Shown: in pieces, positions 7,372-16,503 of the stretch
Layout of the letters: the number at the start of each line of letters is the position of its first letter
Position numbering within the stretch: position 1 is the stretch's first letter
From: Macrococcoides caseolyticum
Lineage (GTDB): Bacteria; Bacillota; Bacilli; Staphylococcales; Staphylococcaceae
Length of the DNA stretch: 43,798 nucleotides
Reading direction: 5' to 3'
NCBI RefSeq assembly: GCF_002902665.1
Contig: NZ_PPRM01000004.1
Coordinates: forward strand, 1 to 43,798
Translations under genes and position numbers: made by a program
Notes under the pieces: model-generated
Told to the model about the DNA's origin: nothing
Databases searched by the model: none
The model's input: the letters and a program-made list of their open reading frames with translations, nothing else

Positions 7372-9174
7372 ATGTGTGGTATCGTAGGTTATATTGGAAC
7401 AGAGGATGCAAAAGAGATCCTTTTAAAAGGTTTAGAAAAATTAGAATATCGTGGGTATGATTCAGCAGGGATCGCTGTACGTAACGGAGAAGATGTACGT
7501 GTCTACAAAGAGAAAGGCCGTATCGCAGAACTTCGTAAGGTTGTAGATTCAGACTTTGATACAACGACTGGTATTGGACATACACGTTGGGCAACACATG
7601 GTGTGCCTAATCACGAAAACTCTCATCCGCATCAATCTGAAAGCGAGCGTTTCACATTAGTGCATAACGGTGTGATTGAGAACTACGAGCAATTAAAGAA
7701 CGAATATTTGTCAGGTGTGACTTTCAAATCAGATACTGATACAGAAATTATCGTTCAACTTATAGAACACTTCTCTAAGCAAGGATTAGAAACAGAAGCA
7801 GCTTTCGTTCAAGTATTAAAATTATTACATGGTTCATATGCTTTAGGTTTATTAGATACAGAGAATCCAGATGTTATCTACGTAGCGAAGAATAAATCAC
7901 CTTTACTTGTAGGTTTAGGGGAAGGGTTCAACGTTATCGCATCAGACGCGATGGCGATGTTACAAGTAACAGACACTTATACAGAATTACACGATGGTGA
8001 AGTTGTTCTTATAACGAAAGAAAGCATCGAGATTAAAGACCTAGAAGGTAAGAAAGTGAAACGTAAACCTTACAAAGCTGAAATTGATGCATCAGATATC
8101 GAAAAAGGAACATACGCTCACTACATGCTTAAAGAAATTAACGAGCAGCCTGCTGCGATGCGTAACATCATCCAGGAATATCAAGATGAAAAAGGCAACT
8201 TAAAGATCGATAAAGATATCGTTAAAGCAGTACGTAAAGCGGATCGTATCCATATCATTGCCTGTGGTACATCTTATAATGCTGGTCTTGTTGGTAAAGA
8301 ATACTTAGAGAAATGGGCAGGTATTCCAACAGAAGTACATGTTGCCTCTGAGTTTGTCTACAACATGCCATTACTTTCTAAGAAACCATTATTCATCTTT
8401 ATCTCACAATCAGGTGAGACAGCGGATAGCCGTGCAGTATTAGTTGAAACGAAGAAATTAGGACATCCTGCACTGACAATTACAAACGTAGCAGGTTCAA
8501 CATTATCACGTGAAGCGGATTATACATTGATTCTTCATGCAGGACCTGAGATTGCAGTGGCGTCTACAAAGGCTTACACTGCACAGATCGCAGTATTATC
8601 AATCTTAGCGCAAGTCGCTGCAGCAGATGCAGGTATTGATACTGGTATTGATCTATTACCAGAACTTGCAAAAGTGACTTCAGCGATTACAACAGTGATC
8701 GATGATGCTGAATTAATGGAGAAAATTGCAACGGACTTCTTAGCAACTACACGTAACTGCTTCTTCATCGGACGTACGATGGATTATTATGTAGGTGTTG
8801 AAGGTGCGTTAAAGCTTAAAGAGATCTCTTACATCCAAACAGAAGGATTTGCAGGTGGAGAGTTAAAGCACGGTACAATCGCATTAATTGAAGAAGGGAC
8901 ACCAGTTATCGCATTAGCAACTCAGGAACGTGTGAACCTATCAATTCGCGGTAACGTGAAAGAAGTTGTAGCACGTGGTGCACATCCATGTATCATTTCA
9001 ATGGATGGATTAAACCAGGAAGGCGACACTTATGTGATTCCTCATGTGCATGAAATGCTAGCACCGTTAGTATCGGTTGTAACAACGCAGTTAATCGCAT
9101 ACTATGCAGCATTACACCGTGGAGCAGATGTAGATAAACCACGTAACTTAGCAAAATCTGTAACAGTTGAATAG
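7372..9174 (+). CDS. glmS: Glutamine--fructose-6-phosphate aminotransferase (isomerizing)
   Basis: Makes glucosamine-6-phosphate from fructose-6-phosphate and glutamine, the first committed step to UDP-GlcNAc. The 600 residues fit the family. The N-terminal glutaminase begins MCGIVGYIG with nucleophile C2 after Met removal, and includes YRGYDSAGI and HTRWATHG. Two SIS sugar-isomerase domains follow: one around [11 protein letters not shown] and [13 protein letters not shown], the other around [20 protein letters not shown]. The C terminus KSVTVE is the usual GlmS ending. Its ribosome binding site is AGGAGGAAA. The preceding ribozyme controls expression. A strong terminator follows 14 bp after the stop. 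Confidence 0.97.
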   Translation: MCGIVGYIGTEDAKEILLKGLEKLEYRGYDSAGIAVRNGEDVRVYKEKGRIAELRKVVDSDFDTTTGIGHTRWATHGVPNHENSHPHQSESERFTLVHNGVIENYEQLKNEYLSGVTFKSDTDTEIIVQLIEHFSKQGLETEAAFVQVLKLLHGSYALGLLDTENPDVIYVAKNKSPLLVGLGEGFNVIASDAMAMLQVTDTYTELHDGEVVLITKESIEIKDLEGKKVKRKPYKAEIDASDIEKGTYAHYMLKEINEQPAAMRNIIQEYQDEKGNLKIDKDIVKAVRKADRIHIIACGTSYNAGLVGKEYLEKWAGIPTEVHVASEFVYNMPLLSKKPLFIFISQSGETADSRAVLVETKKLGHPALTITNVAGSTLSREADYTLILHAGPEIAVASTKAYTAQIAVLSILAQVAAADAGIDTGIDLLPELAKVTSAITTVIDDAELMEKIATDFLATTRNCFFIGRTMDYYVGVEGALKLKEISYIQTEGFAGGELKHGTIALIEEGTPVIALATQERVNLSIRGNVKEVVARGAHPCIISMDGLNQEGDTYVIPHVHEMLAPLVSVVTTQLIAYYAALHRGADVDKPRNLAKSVTVE

Positions 9175-9187
9175 AATAATGAAGCAG

Positions 9188-9221
9188 CAGTGAAACGCAT
9201 TTGCGTTTCACTGTTTTTTTG
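9188..9221 (+). terminator. Terminator after glmS
   Basis: Perfect 12-bp stem CAGTGAAACGCA / TGCGTTTCACTG with a 2 nt spacer, followed by seven T residues. Confidence 0.92.
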
Positions 9222-9380
9222 TTTAGAAACAAGTAATATTGGATAGCGTTAAATAACGAATATTATTGTGTAAGGATTGCTGGACTACTATGCCCTTCAG
9301 GTCTTAACATTTTTTATAATTTTAATTGCTTAACATAAGATGATAAGATAGATATATTGATTATTGAAAGGAGTCTATGT

Positions 9381-10118
9381 ATGACTGAAATAATGAAAGG
9401 TGCAGAAAGTTATTATCACCAGGGAAATAATATAGGGATATTGTTATCCCACGGTTTCACCGGGGCAACGTTCAGTATGTTGCCACTTGCAGAAGCGTAC
9501 AGTGAGGCAGGATATACGGTATGTTTACCTCGACTTGCCGGTCACGGTACAAACTTAGAGGATATGGCGGCTTCAACATATGAAGACTGGATTGAAAGCA
9601 TTGAAGAAGGACTAGCAAAGCTTAAAGAAACATGTGACACAATCATTATGTCAGGCTTATCGATGGGAGGGACGCTGACGCTTTATATGGCAGCGAAACA
9701 TCCGGAGATTAAAGCGATTATTCCGATTAATGCAGCGGTTGTTATCCCGTATATGCACGCGGCAGCACATGTGGATCTCGATATTATACCGGGAAGCGGC
9801 AGTGATATTAAAAAGCAGGGTGTACCTGAAATCGGTTATAAAGATACACCGGTGAAAAGCATATTAGAGATTCGTAAGTTAATGCGTACTGTAGAAGAAA
9901 GTTTATTCCAGATTAAATGTCCTGCACTGATTTTCGTAAGCCCTGAAGATCATACTGTACCTGCATTTAATGCGGATCTAATCTATACGTCAATTCACAG
10001 TGAGTGTAAGCGCATCATTGAAACTCCGAATAGTTATCATATGTCTACACTTGATAACGACAAGGAATTCATTATAGAGCAATCACTTTCATTTGTAGAA
10101 ACAATTATAAACGGCTGA
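9381..10118 (+). CDS. est: Carboxylesterase, Est30-like alpha/beta hydrolase
   Basis: A cytoplasmic esterase of the monoacylglycerol lipase-like alpha/beta hydrolase family, probably acting on short-chain carboxylic esters. The 245 residues carry the oxyanion segment LLSHGFTG, nucleophile elbow GLSMGG with S94, the acid D190 in SPEDHTVP and H220 in SYHMST. S94 is the same position as in Geobacillus Est30, and the Asp and His are three residues earlier. An upstream in-frame ATG at 9357 exists, but AAAGGAG at 9366-9373 places the start at 9381. It is a single gene with a hairpin terminator behind it. The physiological substrate is unknown. Confidence 0.87.
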   Translation: MTEIMKGAESYYHQGNNIGILLSHGFTGATFSMLPLAEAYSEAGYTVCLPRLAGHGTNLEDMAASTYEDWIESIEEGLAKLKETCDTIIMSGLSMGGTLTLYMAAKHPEIKAIIPINAAVVIPYMHAAAHVDLDIIPGSGSDIKKQGVPEIGYKDTPVKSILEIRKLMRTVEESLFQIKCPALIFVSPEDHTVPAFNADLIYTSIHSECKRIIETPNSYHMSTLDNDKEFIIEQSLSFVETIING

Positions 10119-10137
10119 TTATTCAGCTGTTTTTTTG
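10108..10137 (+). terminator. Terminator after the esterase gene
   Basis: Stem GCTGA / TCAGC (extended by ACG/TGT pairing) around TTAT, followed by TTTTTTT. It overlaps the esterase stop codon. Confidence 0.65.
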
Positions 10138-10190
10138 TCTGGAAGATTCATCTGACTGATTACCGGGTAATTTCAAATAGGAGGTAATAT

Positions 10191-10823
10191 ATGAAACTTA
10201 CAGTACAGGAACTTTATGATTGTTTATATGATAATCTCGGGCCACAAGGATGGTGGCCGGCAGAAGATAATTTTGAAATTATCATTGGTGCGATTTTAGT
10301 TCAGAATACAAATTGGCGCAATGTAGAGCGCTCCTTATCGAATTTAAGAAACGCGACACAGTTCGATCCAGAACGCATATTAAATCTGCATATTTCTGAA
10401 TTACAAAGTCTGATCAGACCAAGCGGTTTCTATACGAATAAATCTGCTGCAATTATAGCAGTATTAACTTGGCTGAAAAGTCATGAATACGACTTCAAAG
10501 CGATTGATAAGCTATATACAACAGAGCTTCGTAACGAGCTGCTAAAACTTCGTGGTATTGGATTTGAAACGGCAGATGTGTTACTCGTATATGTATTTGA
10601 ACGCGTCGTATTTATCGCAGATACATATACGAGACGCTTATTCAATGCGCTTGGTGTTCAAAGTAAAAGTTACATGGACCTATATAATAAAGTCACTTTA
10701 CCAGACACATTTACACCGCTTCATGCGCAGGAATTTCACGGACTACTGGATGAATTCGGTAAACGCTATTTAACTGCGAAAGGTGTGAAGGGTGCGACTT
10801 TTTTAGATGACTACTTCTTATGA
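10191..10823 (+). CDS. HhH-GPD DNA glycosylase, MagIII-like (COG2231 type)
   Basis: A predicted base-excision repair glycosylase of the endonuclease III superfamily. The 210 residues include PQGWWPAEDNFEIIIGAILV followed by QNTNW, typical of the 3-methyladenine glycosylase III group. The helix-hairpin-helix is LRGIGFETAD (residues 120-129), and the catalytic Asp is D144 in ADTYTRRL. Endonuclease III has a Lys in the hairpin (GVGxKTA). Here that position is E126, and no C-terminal four-Cys iron-sulfur cluster is present. A monofunctional alkylbase glycosylase is therefore more likely than an AP lyase. The ribosome binding site is AGGAGG. The 3' end overlaps the convergent Z1 gene by 6 bp. Confidence 0.82.
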   Translation: MKLTVQELYDCLYDNLGPQGWWPAEDNFEIIIGAILVQNTNWRNVERSLSNLRNATQFDPERILNLHISELQSLIRPSGFYTNKSAAIIAVLTWLKSHEYDFKAIDKLYTTELRNELLKLRGIGFETADVLLVYVFERVVFIADTYTRRLFNALGVQSKSYMDLYNKVTLPDTFTPLHAQEFHGLLDEFGKRYLTAKGVKGATFLDDYFL

Positions 10824-12905
10824 GAATATCATCGTCTGCATATTACTTTGTGCAACAATCACAGGCCAGTAGAAGGGTGCGTCTTTCCAGCCGGAGTCAC
10901 TGTGACCGTTCTGTCTGAGCAGTATAACGCTTGGATGTGTTTTACCAAGCTTATATGCCGTCTGCAATTCATCGTGACCCGTATCTGGTCTGTCAGCAAA
11001 CCTTCCGTCACTACGAAGTCTGCTGATATTGCGATTCGTTCTGACGATGACCCATACGAGGTCATCTTCTAATAAGTATTCAATCATCTCAACGTAGCGT
11101 TCCATCTGAAATGGCAAATGTGTATAAATGAGTGTTTCATTGATCGCCATCAATATATCACGTACGTGCTGGACAGGGACGAGTACATTTTGGCCGGTAT
11201 GACGTACAGCATGTTTTTCTAATGCGCTGACCATTTTATCGATGCGTTTCATCGCCTGGTTTAACTTCGTTTTGCTGACTGTTTCAAAACCAACTGGTAA
11301 GAATCGTTTACGAGGTCTCACTGTAATTAGTTCAGACATTAACAATTTATTAGGGTTACAAGGGATGATCTCTCCTTGTGCATCTTTCGTTAAGAATTTC
11401 ACGGTATGATCCTGTTTCATAATTGCTTCGCGTAACCCTTCATCAAAGAAATGCATACGCTGCATCGCACTATAAATTCGGGGTGTCGTATAGAAACGAG
11501 TGACCTCGATATCTTCCATCGGACGAGCACCATACATACGTGAATGCTGCAGCACAGTGTCCTGCTGGAACTTACGTGGATCACGGCCATAATAGAAACC
11601 GATTAAGTTGCCGACAGTGATACCGCGATCTAATATTTGACCGCCGATGAAGAAGGTCATCGGCGTACGTAGTCTCAGCTCACCATTATAATCGAGCAGC
11701 TGAGTGACATCTTGTTCAGAATTGACGATTTCAATTAACAGCTCTTCATCAATTAGTGACGACTTCACAGATTCCAGAACATCAGTAAAATCTGGCATAT
11801 GATTTACAGAATGCTTTAAATCTTCATAAGCGGTATGAACTAAATCACGAAATAATTGAGGGTTTTCTGTAATGCTTTCCTTTAACTTCGACTCCATACG
11901 ACTGGCGACATCATATTGCCACACGTGTGCTTTTTTCGTCGTAATCGTATGCATGACAAAGCTGTATTTCGTAATGTGATCATTACTTAGATGTCTTACT
12001 TTCGCACCGACGATAAAGTTCATCAGTGCATGACGCAACCCTTCTAGGTTCTTCGATGTTAACAGATAATCATCTTTCACCCGTCTATTATCTGACTTAC
12101 GTAATACTTCGAGTTCACTTTCATCGATTGCGTGATATAGGCTGCGCGCTCGAGGTGATTGTTCCTCAAAGTAAAACTTGCCACCAACATACTTATTATG
12201 CGTCGGGACGAGGACTGTAAACGCCGGACGCTTCGGCTGATAGCCACGTTCTGCAAGCACGTCAGCATCCGGCTGTAAGTATAACGAGTAAGGCGTTGCT
12301 GTAACTTGTAAGTATGCAGCAGTCGGTAACATCGCTTTAATATCATCCAGCTTTGTCGCGATTTTCTTCAGTTCTATTAAATTACGATCCTTATCTTCAC
12401 TATAAACAACCGACGCATAATCCGCTTCATCATCGATAAACATTACTTTACGCATCTTCATCTCAGGATAACCGATAAAAAACTGTTCAAGTCGCGCGAC
12501 ATTCTTAATTTCTTTCTTCACGATGATGATCTGTTTCTGCTTCAGTTCATACTTACGTAGCTTCGGCAAACGTATAATATCGTGCACAATGACTTTATCC
12601 TCATCCATCGCACGTCGAAACTCTGCTGCGACACGCGCATACGTCTGACGGGCAAGCGCATTTGAATTCTTCGTTAATATTACGATACAGTCGAACACAT
12701 CATCCAGCCCAAGTGCCATCGTACCGATGTAACTACGCGTCTTACCCGACTGGATACGCCCGAGCAGCATACCCGGACGAAACGTCTCCGTAGAATGCAC
12801 CTTTAACTGTTCTTTCGTACGCTGCATAACTTCAATTTCTTCTTCGCTGTAATGATTCAGCTGATTTACACACCCAAAAAAATACCCATCTAATTTCAAC
12901 TGCAC
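10818..12905 (-). CDS. Stand-alone Z1-domain P-loop ATPase (helicase-like)
   Basis: A 695-residue superfamily 2 helicase-like protein ending in a Z1 domain. Walker A is GRIQSGKT (K55). Walker B is IDDEAD (D158 to D162). A motif III-like TATPYS follows LQVTATP. The Z1 signature is FIGGQILDRGITVGNLIGF, followed by DTVLQHSRMYGAR, which occupies the motif V/VI arginine-finger position. Translation starts at a GTG at 12905 preceded by AGGAG with a 6-nt gap. Known Z1 proteins often sit beside MutL-like ATPases, methylases and PD-(D/E)XK nucleases in predicted defence clusters. None of these is adjacent here, so the role is open. The gene lies opposite to its neighbours and overlaps the glycosylase gene by 6 bp. 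Confidence 0.85.
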   Translation of the reverse strand: MQLKLDGYFFGCVNQLNHYSEEEIEVMQRTKEQLKVHSTETFRPGMLLGRIQSGKTRSYIGTMALGLDDVFDCIVILTKNSNALARQTYARVAAEFRRAMDEDKVIVHDIIRLPKLRKYELKQKQIIIVKKEIKNVARLEQFFIGYPEMKMRKVMFIDDEADYASVVYSEDKDRNLIELKKIATKLDDIKAMLPTAAYLQVTATPYSLYLQPDADVLAERGYQPKRPAFTVLVPTHNKYVGGKFYFEEQSPRARSLYHAIDESELEVLRKSDNRRVKDDYLLTSKNLEGLRHALMNFIVGAKVRHLSNDHITKYSFVMHTITTKKAHVWQYDVASRMESKLKESITENPQLFRDLVHTAYEDLKHSVNHMPDFTDVLESVKSSLIDEELLIEIVNSEQDVTQLLDYNGELRLRTPMTFFIGGQILDRGITVGNLIGFYYGRDPRKFQQDTVLQHSRMYGARPMEDIEVTRFYTTPRIYSAMQRMHFFDEGLREAIMKQDHTVKFLTKDAQGEIIPCNPNKLLMSELITVRPRKRFLPVGFETVSKTKLNQAMKRIDKMVSALEKHAVRHTGQNVLVPVQHVRDILMAINETLIYTHLPFQMERYVEMIEYLLEDDLVWVIVRTNRNISRLRSDGRFADRPDTGHDELQTAYKLGKTHPSVILLRQNGHSDSGWKDAPFYWPVIVAQSNMQTMIFS

Positions 12906-12978
12906 TCAATCTCCTGTTTATTGTATAATTGTATATTCTACTATAAACTTAAACTAAAGACATGAAAGGAGTGTAATT

Positions 12979-13359
12979 ATGAACAGAAAACCATTTTTCT
13001 ATATTATGATATTCTTCCTGACATTCATATTTGCGAATGTCATTCGAAATATTATAAGCGGTGAACCGTTAGAAAACTATTTAATCTATGCACTCGTCGG
13101 ACTGTTCATATTAGCTTCAATTATCTCAGACTTTATTAAGATCTTTATGGATGGAACAACGCGCACGCTTACAATGGGCAGCAGGATAATGGCACTTATG
13201 TATGCAGTTATCATCGCACTATCAATTAAAGGACTCACAATGTCTCACGAATCATTCGACCGTGCAATTTATATTGCATATATTATCTTCAGTGCGATCC
13301 TGCTCGTCTTAACACTTTATATGGACCGTGTGAGAAGAAAGTCAGAAACACTTAAATAA
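12979..13359 (+). CDS. Small four-helix membrane protein, unknown
   Basis: A 126-residue hydrophobic protein with four predicted membrane helices (about residues 6-24, 34-52, 68-86, 95-113) and a basic C-terminal tail (MDRVRRKSETLK). I do not recognise a family. A good ribosome binding site (AAAGGAG) precedes the ATG. It is 73 bp from the divergent Z1 gene and 12 bp upstream of another small membrane protein, with which it probably forms an operon. Confidence 0.75.
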   Translation: MNRKPFFYIMIFFLTFIFANVIRNIISGEPLENYLIYALVGLFILASIISDFIKIFMDGTTRTLTMGSRIMALMYAVIIALSIKGLTMSHESFDRAIYIAYIIFSAILLVLTLYMDRVRRKSETLK

Positions 13360-13371
13360 GGAGAGAGTCTT

Positions 13372-13656
13372 ATGATCATCGTTATATTATTCTTACTGAT
13401 TGGTATTTATATGTTAACCGGACGTGGAGGATTCCTGATTGCAGGCTATAATATGTTACCTAAAGAACAGAAACAGAAGTATGATGAGAAACGTCTATGT
13501 AGATTTGCAGGTGCTGTGTTCATTATAGCTACTATGTGCTTAGTACTTATCGAATATACAGAAGTCAATGAAGTGTTTGGTATCGCAGGATTTATCACTA
13601 TAATATTGGCATTTGTCATCTTAGTGAATACATCTGATTATTTCAAAAAACGATAG
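13372..13656 (+). CDS. DUF3784-family small membrane protein
   Basis: A 94-residue protein with three predicted membrane helices. The loop GGFLIAGYNMLPKEQKQKYD, then EKRLCRF, is the hallmark I associate with DUF3784 proteins. No function is known for the family. It is 12 bp downstream of the preceding membrane protein gene with a GGAGAG ribosome binding site. A strong terminator follows. Confidence 0.8.
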   Translation: MIIVILFLLIGIYMLTGRGGFLIAGYNMLPKEQKQKYDEKRLCRFAGAVFIIATMCLVLIEYTEVNEVFGIAGFITIILAFVILVNTSDYFKKR

Positions 13657-13690
13657 TATGGTGGTTCAAATGAGATATTATTGGCACTGA

Positions 13691-13727
13691 AAATGGCACT
13701 CAAACTAAATTTGAGTGCCATTTTTTT
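13691..13727 (+). terminator. Terminator after the small membrane protein pair
   Basis: Perfect 14-bp stem AAATGGCACTCAAA / TTTGAGTGCCATTT around a 5 nt loop, ending in TTTTTTT. ATTGGCACTGAAA occurs just before the stem (13679-13691) and again about 75 bp further on (13753-13765), a short direct repeat of unknown meaning. Confidence 0.92.
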
Positions 13728-13775
13728 AAGGATTCTTCGATTTAGCCATGAAATTGGCACTGAAACCTAAAGTAG

Positions 13776-14021
13776 GGAACTGTCATTAGAACATATATGT
13801 CTAACAGTTTCTTTACAGTGAAACAGCTACTGATAGAAGACCATTATGAATATACGAAACAACAGGACTATACATTGATGAGCGTGCTATCAGGCGAAGG
13901 AACGCTAACTGCTGACGGACAAGTCTATACAATCAGAAAAGGCAATCATTTTATTCTGACGACTGAAGATAAGGAAATTGAGTTCCAAGGTAAACTCGAT
14001 ATTATTGAGAGTTATGTATAG
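13776..14021 (+). pseudogene. manA: C-terminal fragment of class I mannose-6-phosphate isomerase
   Basis: The open frame begins after a TAG at 13773, and an ATG at 13797 could give 74 residues. The sequence (SFFTVKQLLIEDHYEY, MSVLSGEGTLTADG, IRKGNHFILT) matches the last ~75 residues of staphylococcal ManA, the small C-terminal beta domain. The catalytic zinc-binding part is absent from the surrounding DNA, and no clear ribosome binding site precedes the ATG. It is most likely a deletion remnant. A small free-standing cupin-like protein cannot be excluded. Confidence 0.65.
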
Positions 14022-14044
14022 TAATTAGGCGTATAAATAATGCG

Positions 14045-14073
14045 TTGACCTTTTGAAAACACTAATGTATGAT
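14045..14073 (+). promoter_or_regulatory. Promoter of the SAM-riboswitch transcript
   Basis: -35 TTGACC (14045-14050), 17 bp spacer, -10 TATGAT (14068-14073). The predicted RNA starts a few bases before the S-box aptamer. Confidence 0.7.
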
Positions 14074-14089
14074 TAATATCAACTAAATA

Positions 14090-14186
14090 ACTTATACAGA
14101 GAGATGGAGGGAATTGGCCCTGTGAAATCTCAGCAACCGGCGTTTGCACGGTGCTAAATCCAACAGGTGATTCCTGAAATATGAGT
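14090..14186 (+). ncRNA. SAM-I (S-box) riboswitch
   Basis: The aptamer shows the conserved S-box core: AGAGATGGAGGGAATTGGCC, CTGTGAAATCTCAGCAACC and GTGCTAAATCC. P1 is formed by CTTATA with TATGAG. It is followed directly by an intrinsic terminator, so SAM binding should stop transcription before mmuP-mmuM. Confidence 0.95.
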
Positions 14187-14195
14187 GTAGACTTT

Positions 14196-14226
14196 ATACC
14201 CTTCTTTTTCAGAAGGGTATTTTTTT
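14196..14226 (+). terminator. Riboswitch-controlled terminator
   Basis: Perfect stem ATACCCTTCT / AGAAGGGTAT with a 5 nt loop and a T7 tail, ending about 14 bp before the mmuP start. This is the expression platform of the S-box element. Confidence 0.92.
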
Positions 14227-14240
14227 ATGGAGGGATAGAT

Positions 14241-15581
14241 ATGTCAAATGGTTTCAGAAGAGGAATGGAAGCACGTCATGTGATGATGCTGAGTTTCGGA
14301 GGTGTCATCGGCACAGGGTTATTCTTAAGTACAGGGTACACATTACAGCAGGCAGGGCCTATCGGAACAGTGGTGAGCTATGTTATTGGTGCACTGCTTG
14401 TTTACATCGTGATGAAATGCATGGGTGCTCTAGCAGTAGCACACCCCGATGTTGGAGGGTTTCATACGTATGCGAATATTTATATTCATCAGTCGATAGG
14501 GCATGTCGTTGCCTGGAGCTACTGGCTATGCTGGACGATTGCACTGGGATCCGAAATAACTGCGGGTGGTATCTTATTTCAGAAATGGTTTCCGGATTTT
14601 CCGGTATGGTTGTTCAGTCTGATATTCATCCTCGTGATTGTCGGGATAAACTTTACGACAAGTAAGATGTATGGTGAAACAGAGTTCTGGCTATCACTGA
14701 TTAAAGTAATTGCCATCATTGCATTTATTATTATTGGCTTATTAATATTATTCAATGTCGTACCGTCTGACTTAAAGCCGGTCACTTCAAGTGAGAAGCT
14801 ATTTGACGTACCGAATGGATTATTCGGCATCTTTATTACGATGCTTGCGGTAAACTATGCGTTCAGTGGGACGGAACTCATTGCGATAGCAGCGGGAGAG
14901 ACGAAGCATCCCGAGAACGTGATACCGAAAACCATTCGCTCGACAGTATGGAGACTCGGGTTACTATTTATCGGGACCATCGTGATCATGGTCTTACTCT
15001 TACCAACGGATCAAGCGAGCTTACTCGAAAGTCCATTTGTTTCGATACTGGATAGCGTCGGAATGCCTTACGCCGGAGATATTATGAACTTCGTTATATT
15101 GACGGCATTGCTGTCAGCAGCAAATTCAGGACTTTATGCATCCAGCAGAATGTTATGGAGCCTATCAAAGCAAGATAATGTATTACCAATCGCAAGAAAG
15201 CTGAACAAGAACGGTATGCCGGTTAACGCAACAATCATTAGTTTAGCTGGAGCGCTACTCAGCCTGCTATCAAGTGTGATTGCACCGACGACTGTCTATT
15301 TAGTACTAGTATCTGTTGCAGGATTTGCCGTAGTCGTTGTATGGATGAGCATCTGTGTGGCGAGGTTCAATCAATTAAGAAGAGAAGGTGTTACACAACG
15401 TACAGCATATATCCTACCGGTAGTAGGATTTACGTTATGTCTTATTTCTACAATCGGCGTACTCTTTGACCCGAACCAAAGACTTGCGACACTGTTTGGA
15501 TTACCATTCTGTATTATCGTTGGATTAATTCATTATTTCCTGAAGAAGAAAGGAGCACATATTCATGCAGCTACGAGATAA
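14241..15581 (+). CDS. mmuP: S-methylmethionine permease (APC superfamily)
   Basis: A cytoplasmic-membrane amino acid permease with about 12 predicted helices, 446 residues long. The start of TM1, FGGVIGTGLFLSTGYTL, and the GGFHTYAN stretch after TM2 are those of the amino acid transporter (AAT) group. Specificity is inferred from the neighbours: it lies directly behind a SAM riboswitch and overlaps a homocysteine S-methyltransferase gene by 17 bp, the standard mmuP-mmuM pair that salvages S-methylmethionine as a methionine source. An in-frame ATG at 14181 would translate through the riboswitch terminator, so the ATG at 14241 behind GGAGGGA is the real start. Confidence 0.88.
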   Translation: MSNGFRRGMEARHVMMLSFGGVIGTGLFLSTGYTLQQAGPIGTVVSYVIGALLVYIVMKCMGALAVAHPDVGGFHTYANIYIHQSIGHVVAWSYWLCWTIALGSEITAGGILFQKWFPDFPVWLFSLIFILVIVGINFTTSKMYGETEFWLSLIKVIAIIAFIIIGLLILFNVVPSDLKPVTSSEKLFDVPNGLFGIFITMLAVNYAFSGTELIAIAAGETKHPENVIPKTIRSTVWRLGLLFIGTIVIMVLLLPTDQASLLESPFVSILDSVGMPYAGDIMNFVILTALLSAANSGLYASSRMLWSLSKQDNVLPIARKLNKNGMPVNATIISLAGALLSLLSSVIAPTTVYLVLVSVAGFAVVVVWMSICVARFNQLRREGVTQRTAYILPVVGFTLCLISTIGVLFDPNQRLATLFGLPFCIIVGLIHYFLKKKGAHIHAATR

Positions 15582-16452
15582 GTTACAGCGAGACATCGTA
15601 ATATTAGACGGAGGCTTTGGAACGACTGTAGAACAATTCGGATATGACGTGAAACACGAACTATGGTCATCGAATTTAATCCAGTCCAATCCGGAAGCGG
15701 TGTATAAGGTCCATAAAGCATTCGTTGATAGCGGTGCAGAGATTATACTGACCAATACGTATCAGGCATCTGTACAATCATTCTTAAATATTGGCATTGA
15801 TAGAGCAACTGCACGCACATATTTAGCGACAGCGGTGGAACTCGCAACGCGCGCAGCAGGCAATCAAGCAATCGTTGCAGGATCACTTGGACCGTATGGT
15901 GCGATGCTCGGTAATGGCTCAGAGTATACAGGGGACTATGAAGAAACTGAAGCTGATTATATTCAGTATCATAAAGAGCGACTGGATATACTAATCGAAG
16001 CAGGTGTAAGTGTCTTTGCATTTGAGACAATCCCTAACATAGAAGAAATTAAAGCAGTGAGAACACTGCTGCTTGATTATCCACATATTGAGGCATGGAT
16101 TTCAGTGACACTGAAAGATCATGATCATCTGTCAGATGGCACACCACTTGAAGCAGTGATTGAAGTAGTGAATGAAATTGAAAATGTATTAGCATTCGGT
16201 GTGAACTGTACGAGCGTGAACGTCATCGATGCAGCAGTGGATAAGTTGATCGCACTAAGTGCCAAGCCGTTAATACTCTACCCTAATAGTGGACGTCAAT
16301 ATGATGCGGTTCACAAAGTATGGATTGATCAGGAGGATGCATCGCTTGTTGAAGCGGCACCACGCTGGAAAGAAAAAGGAGTGAAGATCATCGGCGGATG
16401 CTGTCAGGTCGGGCCGGGGGAGATAAAGGAACTCGGAACTGCTTTAAAATAG
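15565..16452 (+). CDS. mmuM: Homocysteine S-methyltransferase
   Basis: Transfers a methyl group from S-methylmethionine (or SAM) to homocysteine to give methionine. The 295 residues form one Hcy-methyltransferase TIM barrel: DGGFGTTVEQFG near the start, NTYQAS, GVNCTS (first zinc-binding Cys) and GGCCQVGP near the end (the adjacent Cys pair completing the Zn site). The ribosome binding site AAAGGAG lies inside the end of mmuP, and the genes overlap by 17 bp, so translation is coupled. The pair is controlled by the S-box riboswitch upstream. Confidence 0.93.
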   Translation: MQLRDKLQRDIVILDGGFGTTVEQFGYDVKHELWSSNLIQSNPEAVYKVHKAFVDSGAEIILTNTYQASVQSFLNIGIDRATARTYLATAVELATRAAGNQAIVAGSLGPYGAMLGNGSEYTGDYEETEADYIQYHKERLDILIEAGVSVFAFETIPNIEEIKAVRTLLLDYPHIEAWISVTLKDHDHLSDGTPLEAVIEVVNEIENVLAFGVNCTSVNVIDAAVDKLIALSAKPLILYPNSGRQYDAVHKVWIDQEDASLVEAAPRWKEKGVKIIGGCCQVGPGEIKELGTALK

Positions 16453-16503
16453 AAGTTAATATATAAACAATTAAATATAATAAAGAAATAATAATAATGT
16501 ATC

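Noticed and set aside
14181-14240. Extended N terminus of mmuP starting at 14181
   Set aside because: It would translate the riboswitch P1 strand and terminator stem (SVDFIPFFFRRVFF) and has no ribosome binding site. The ATG at 14241 has GGAGGGA.
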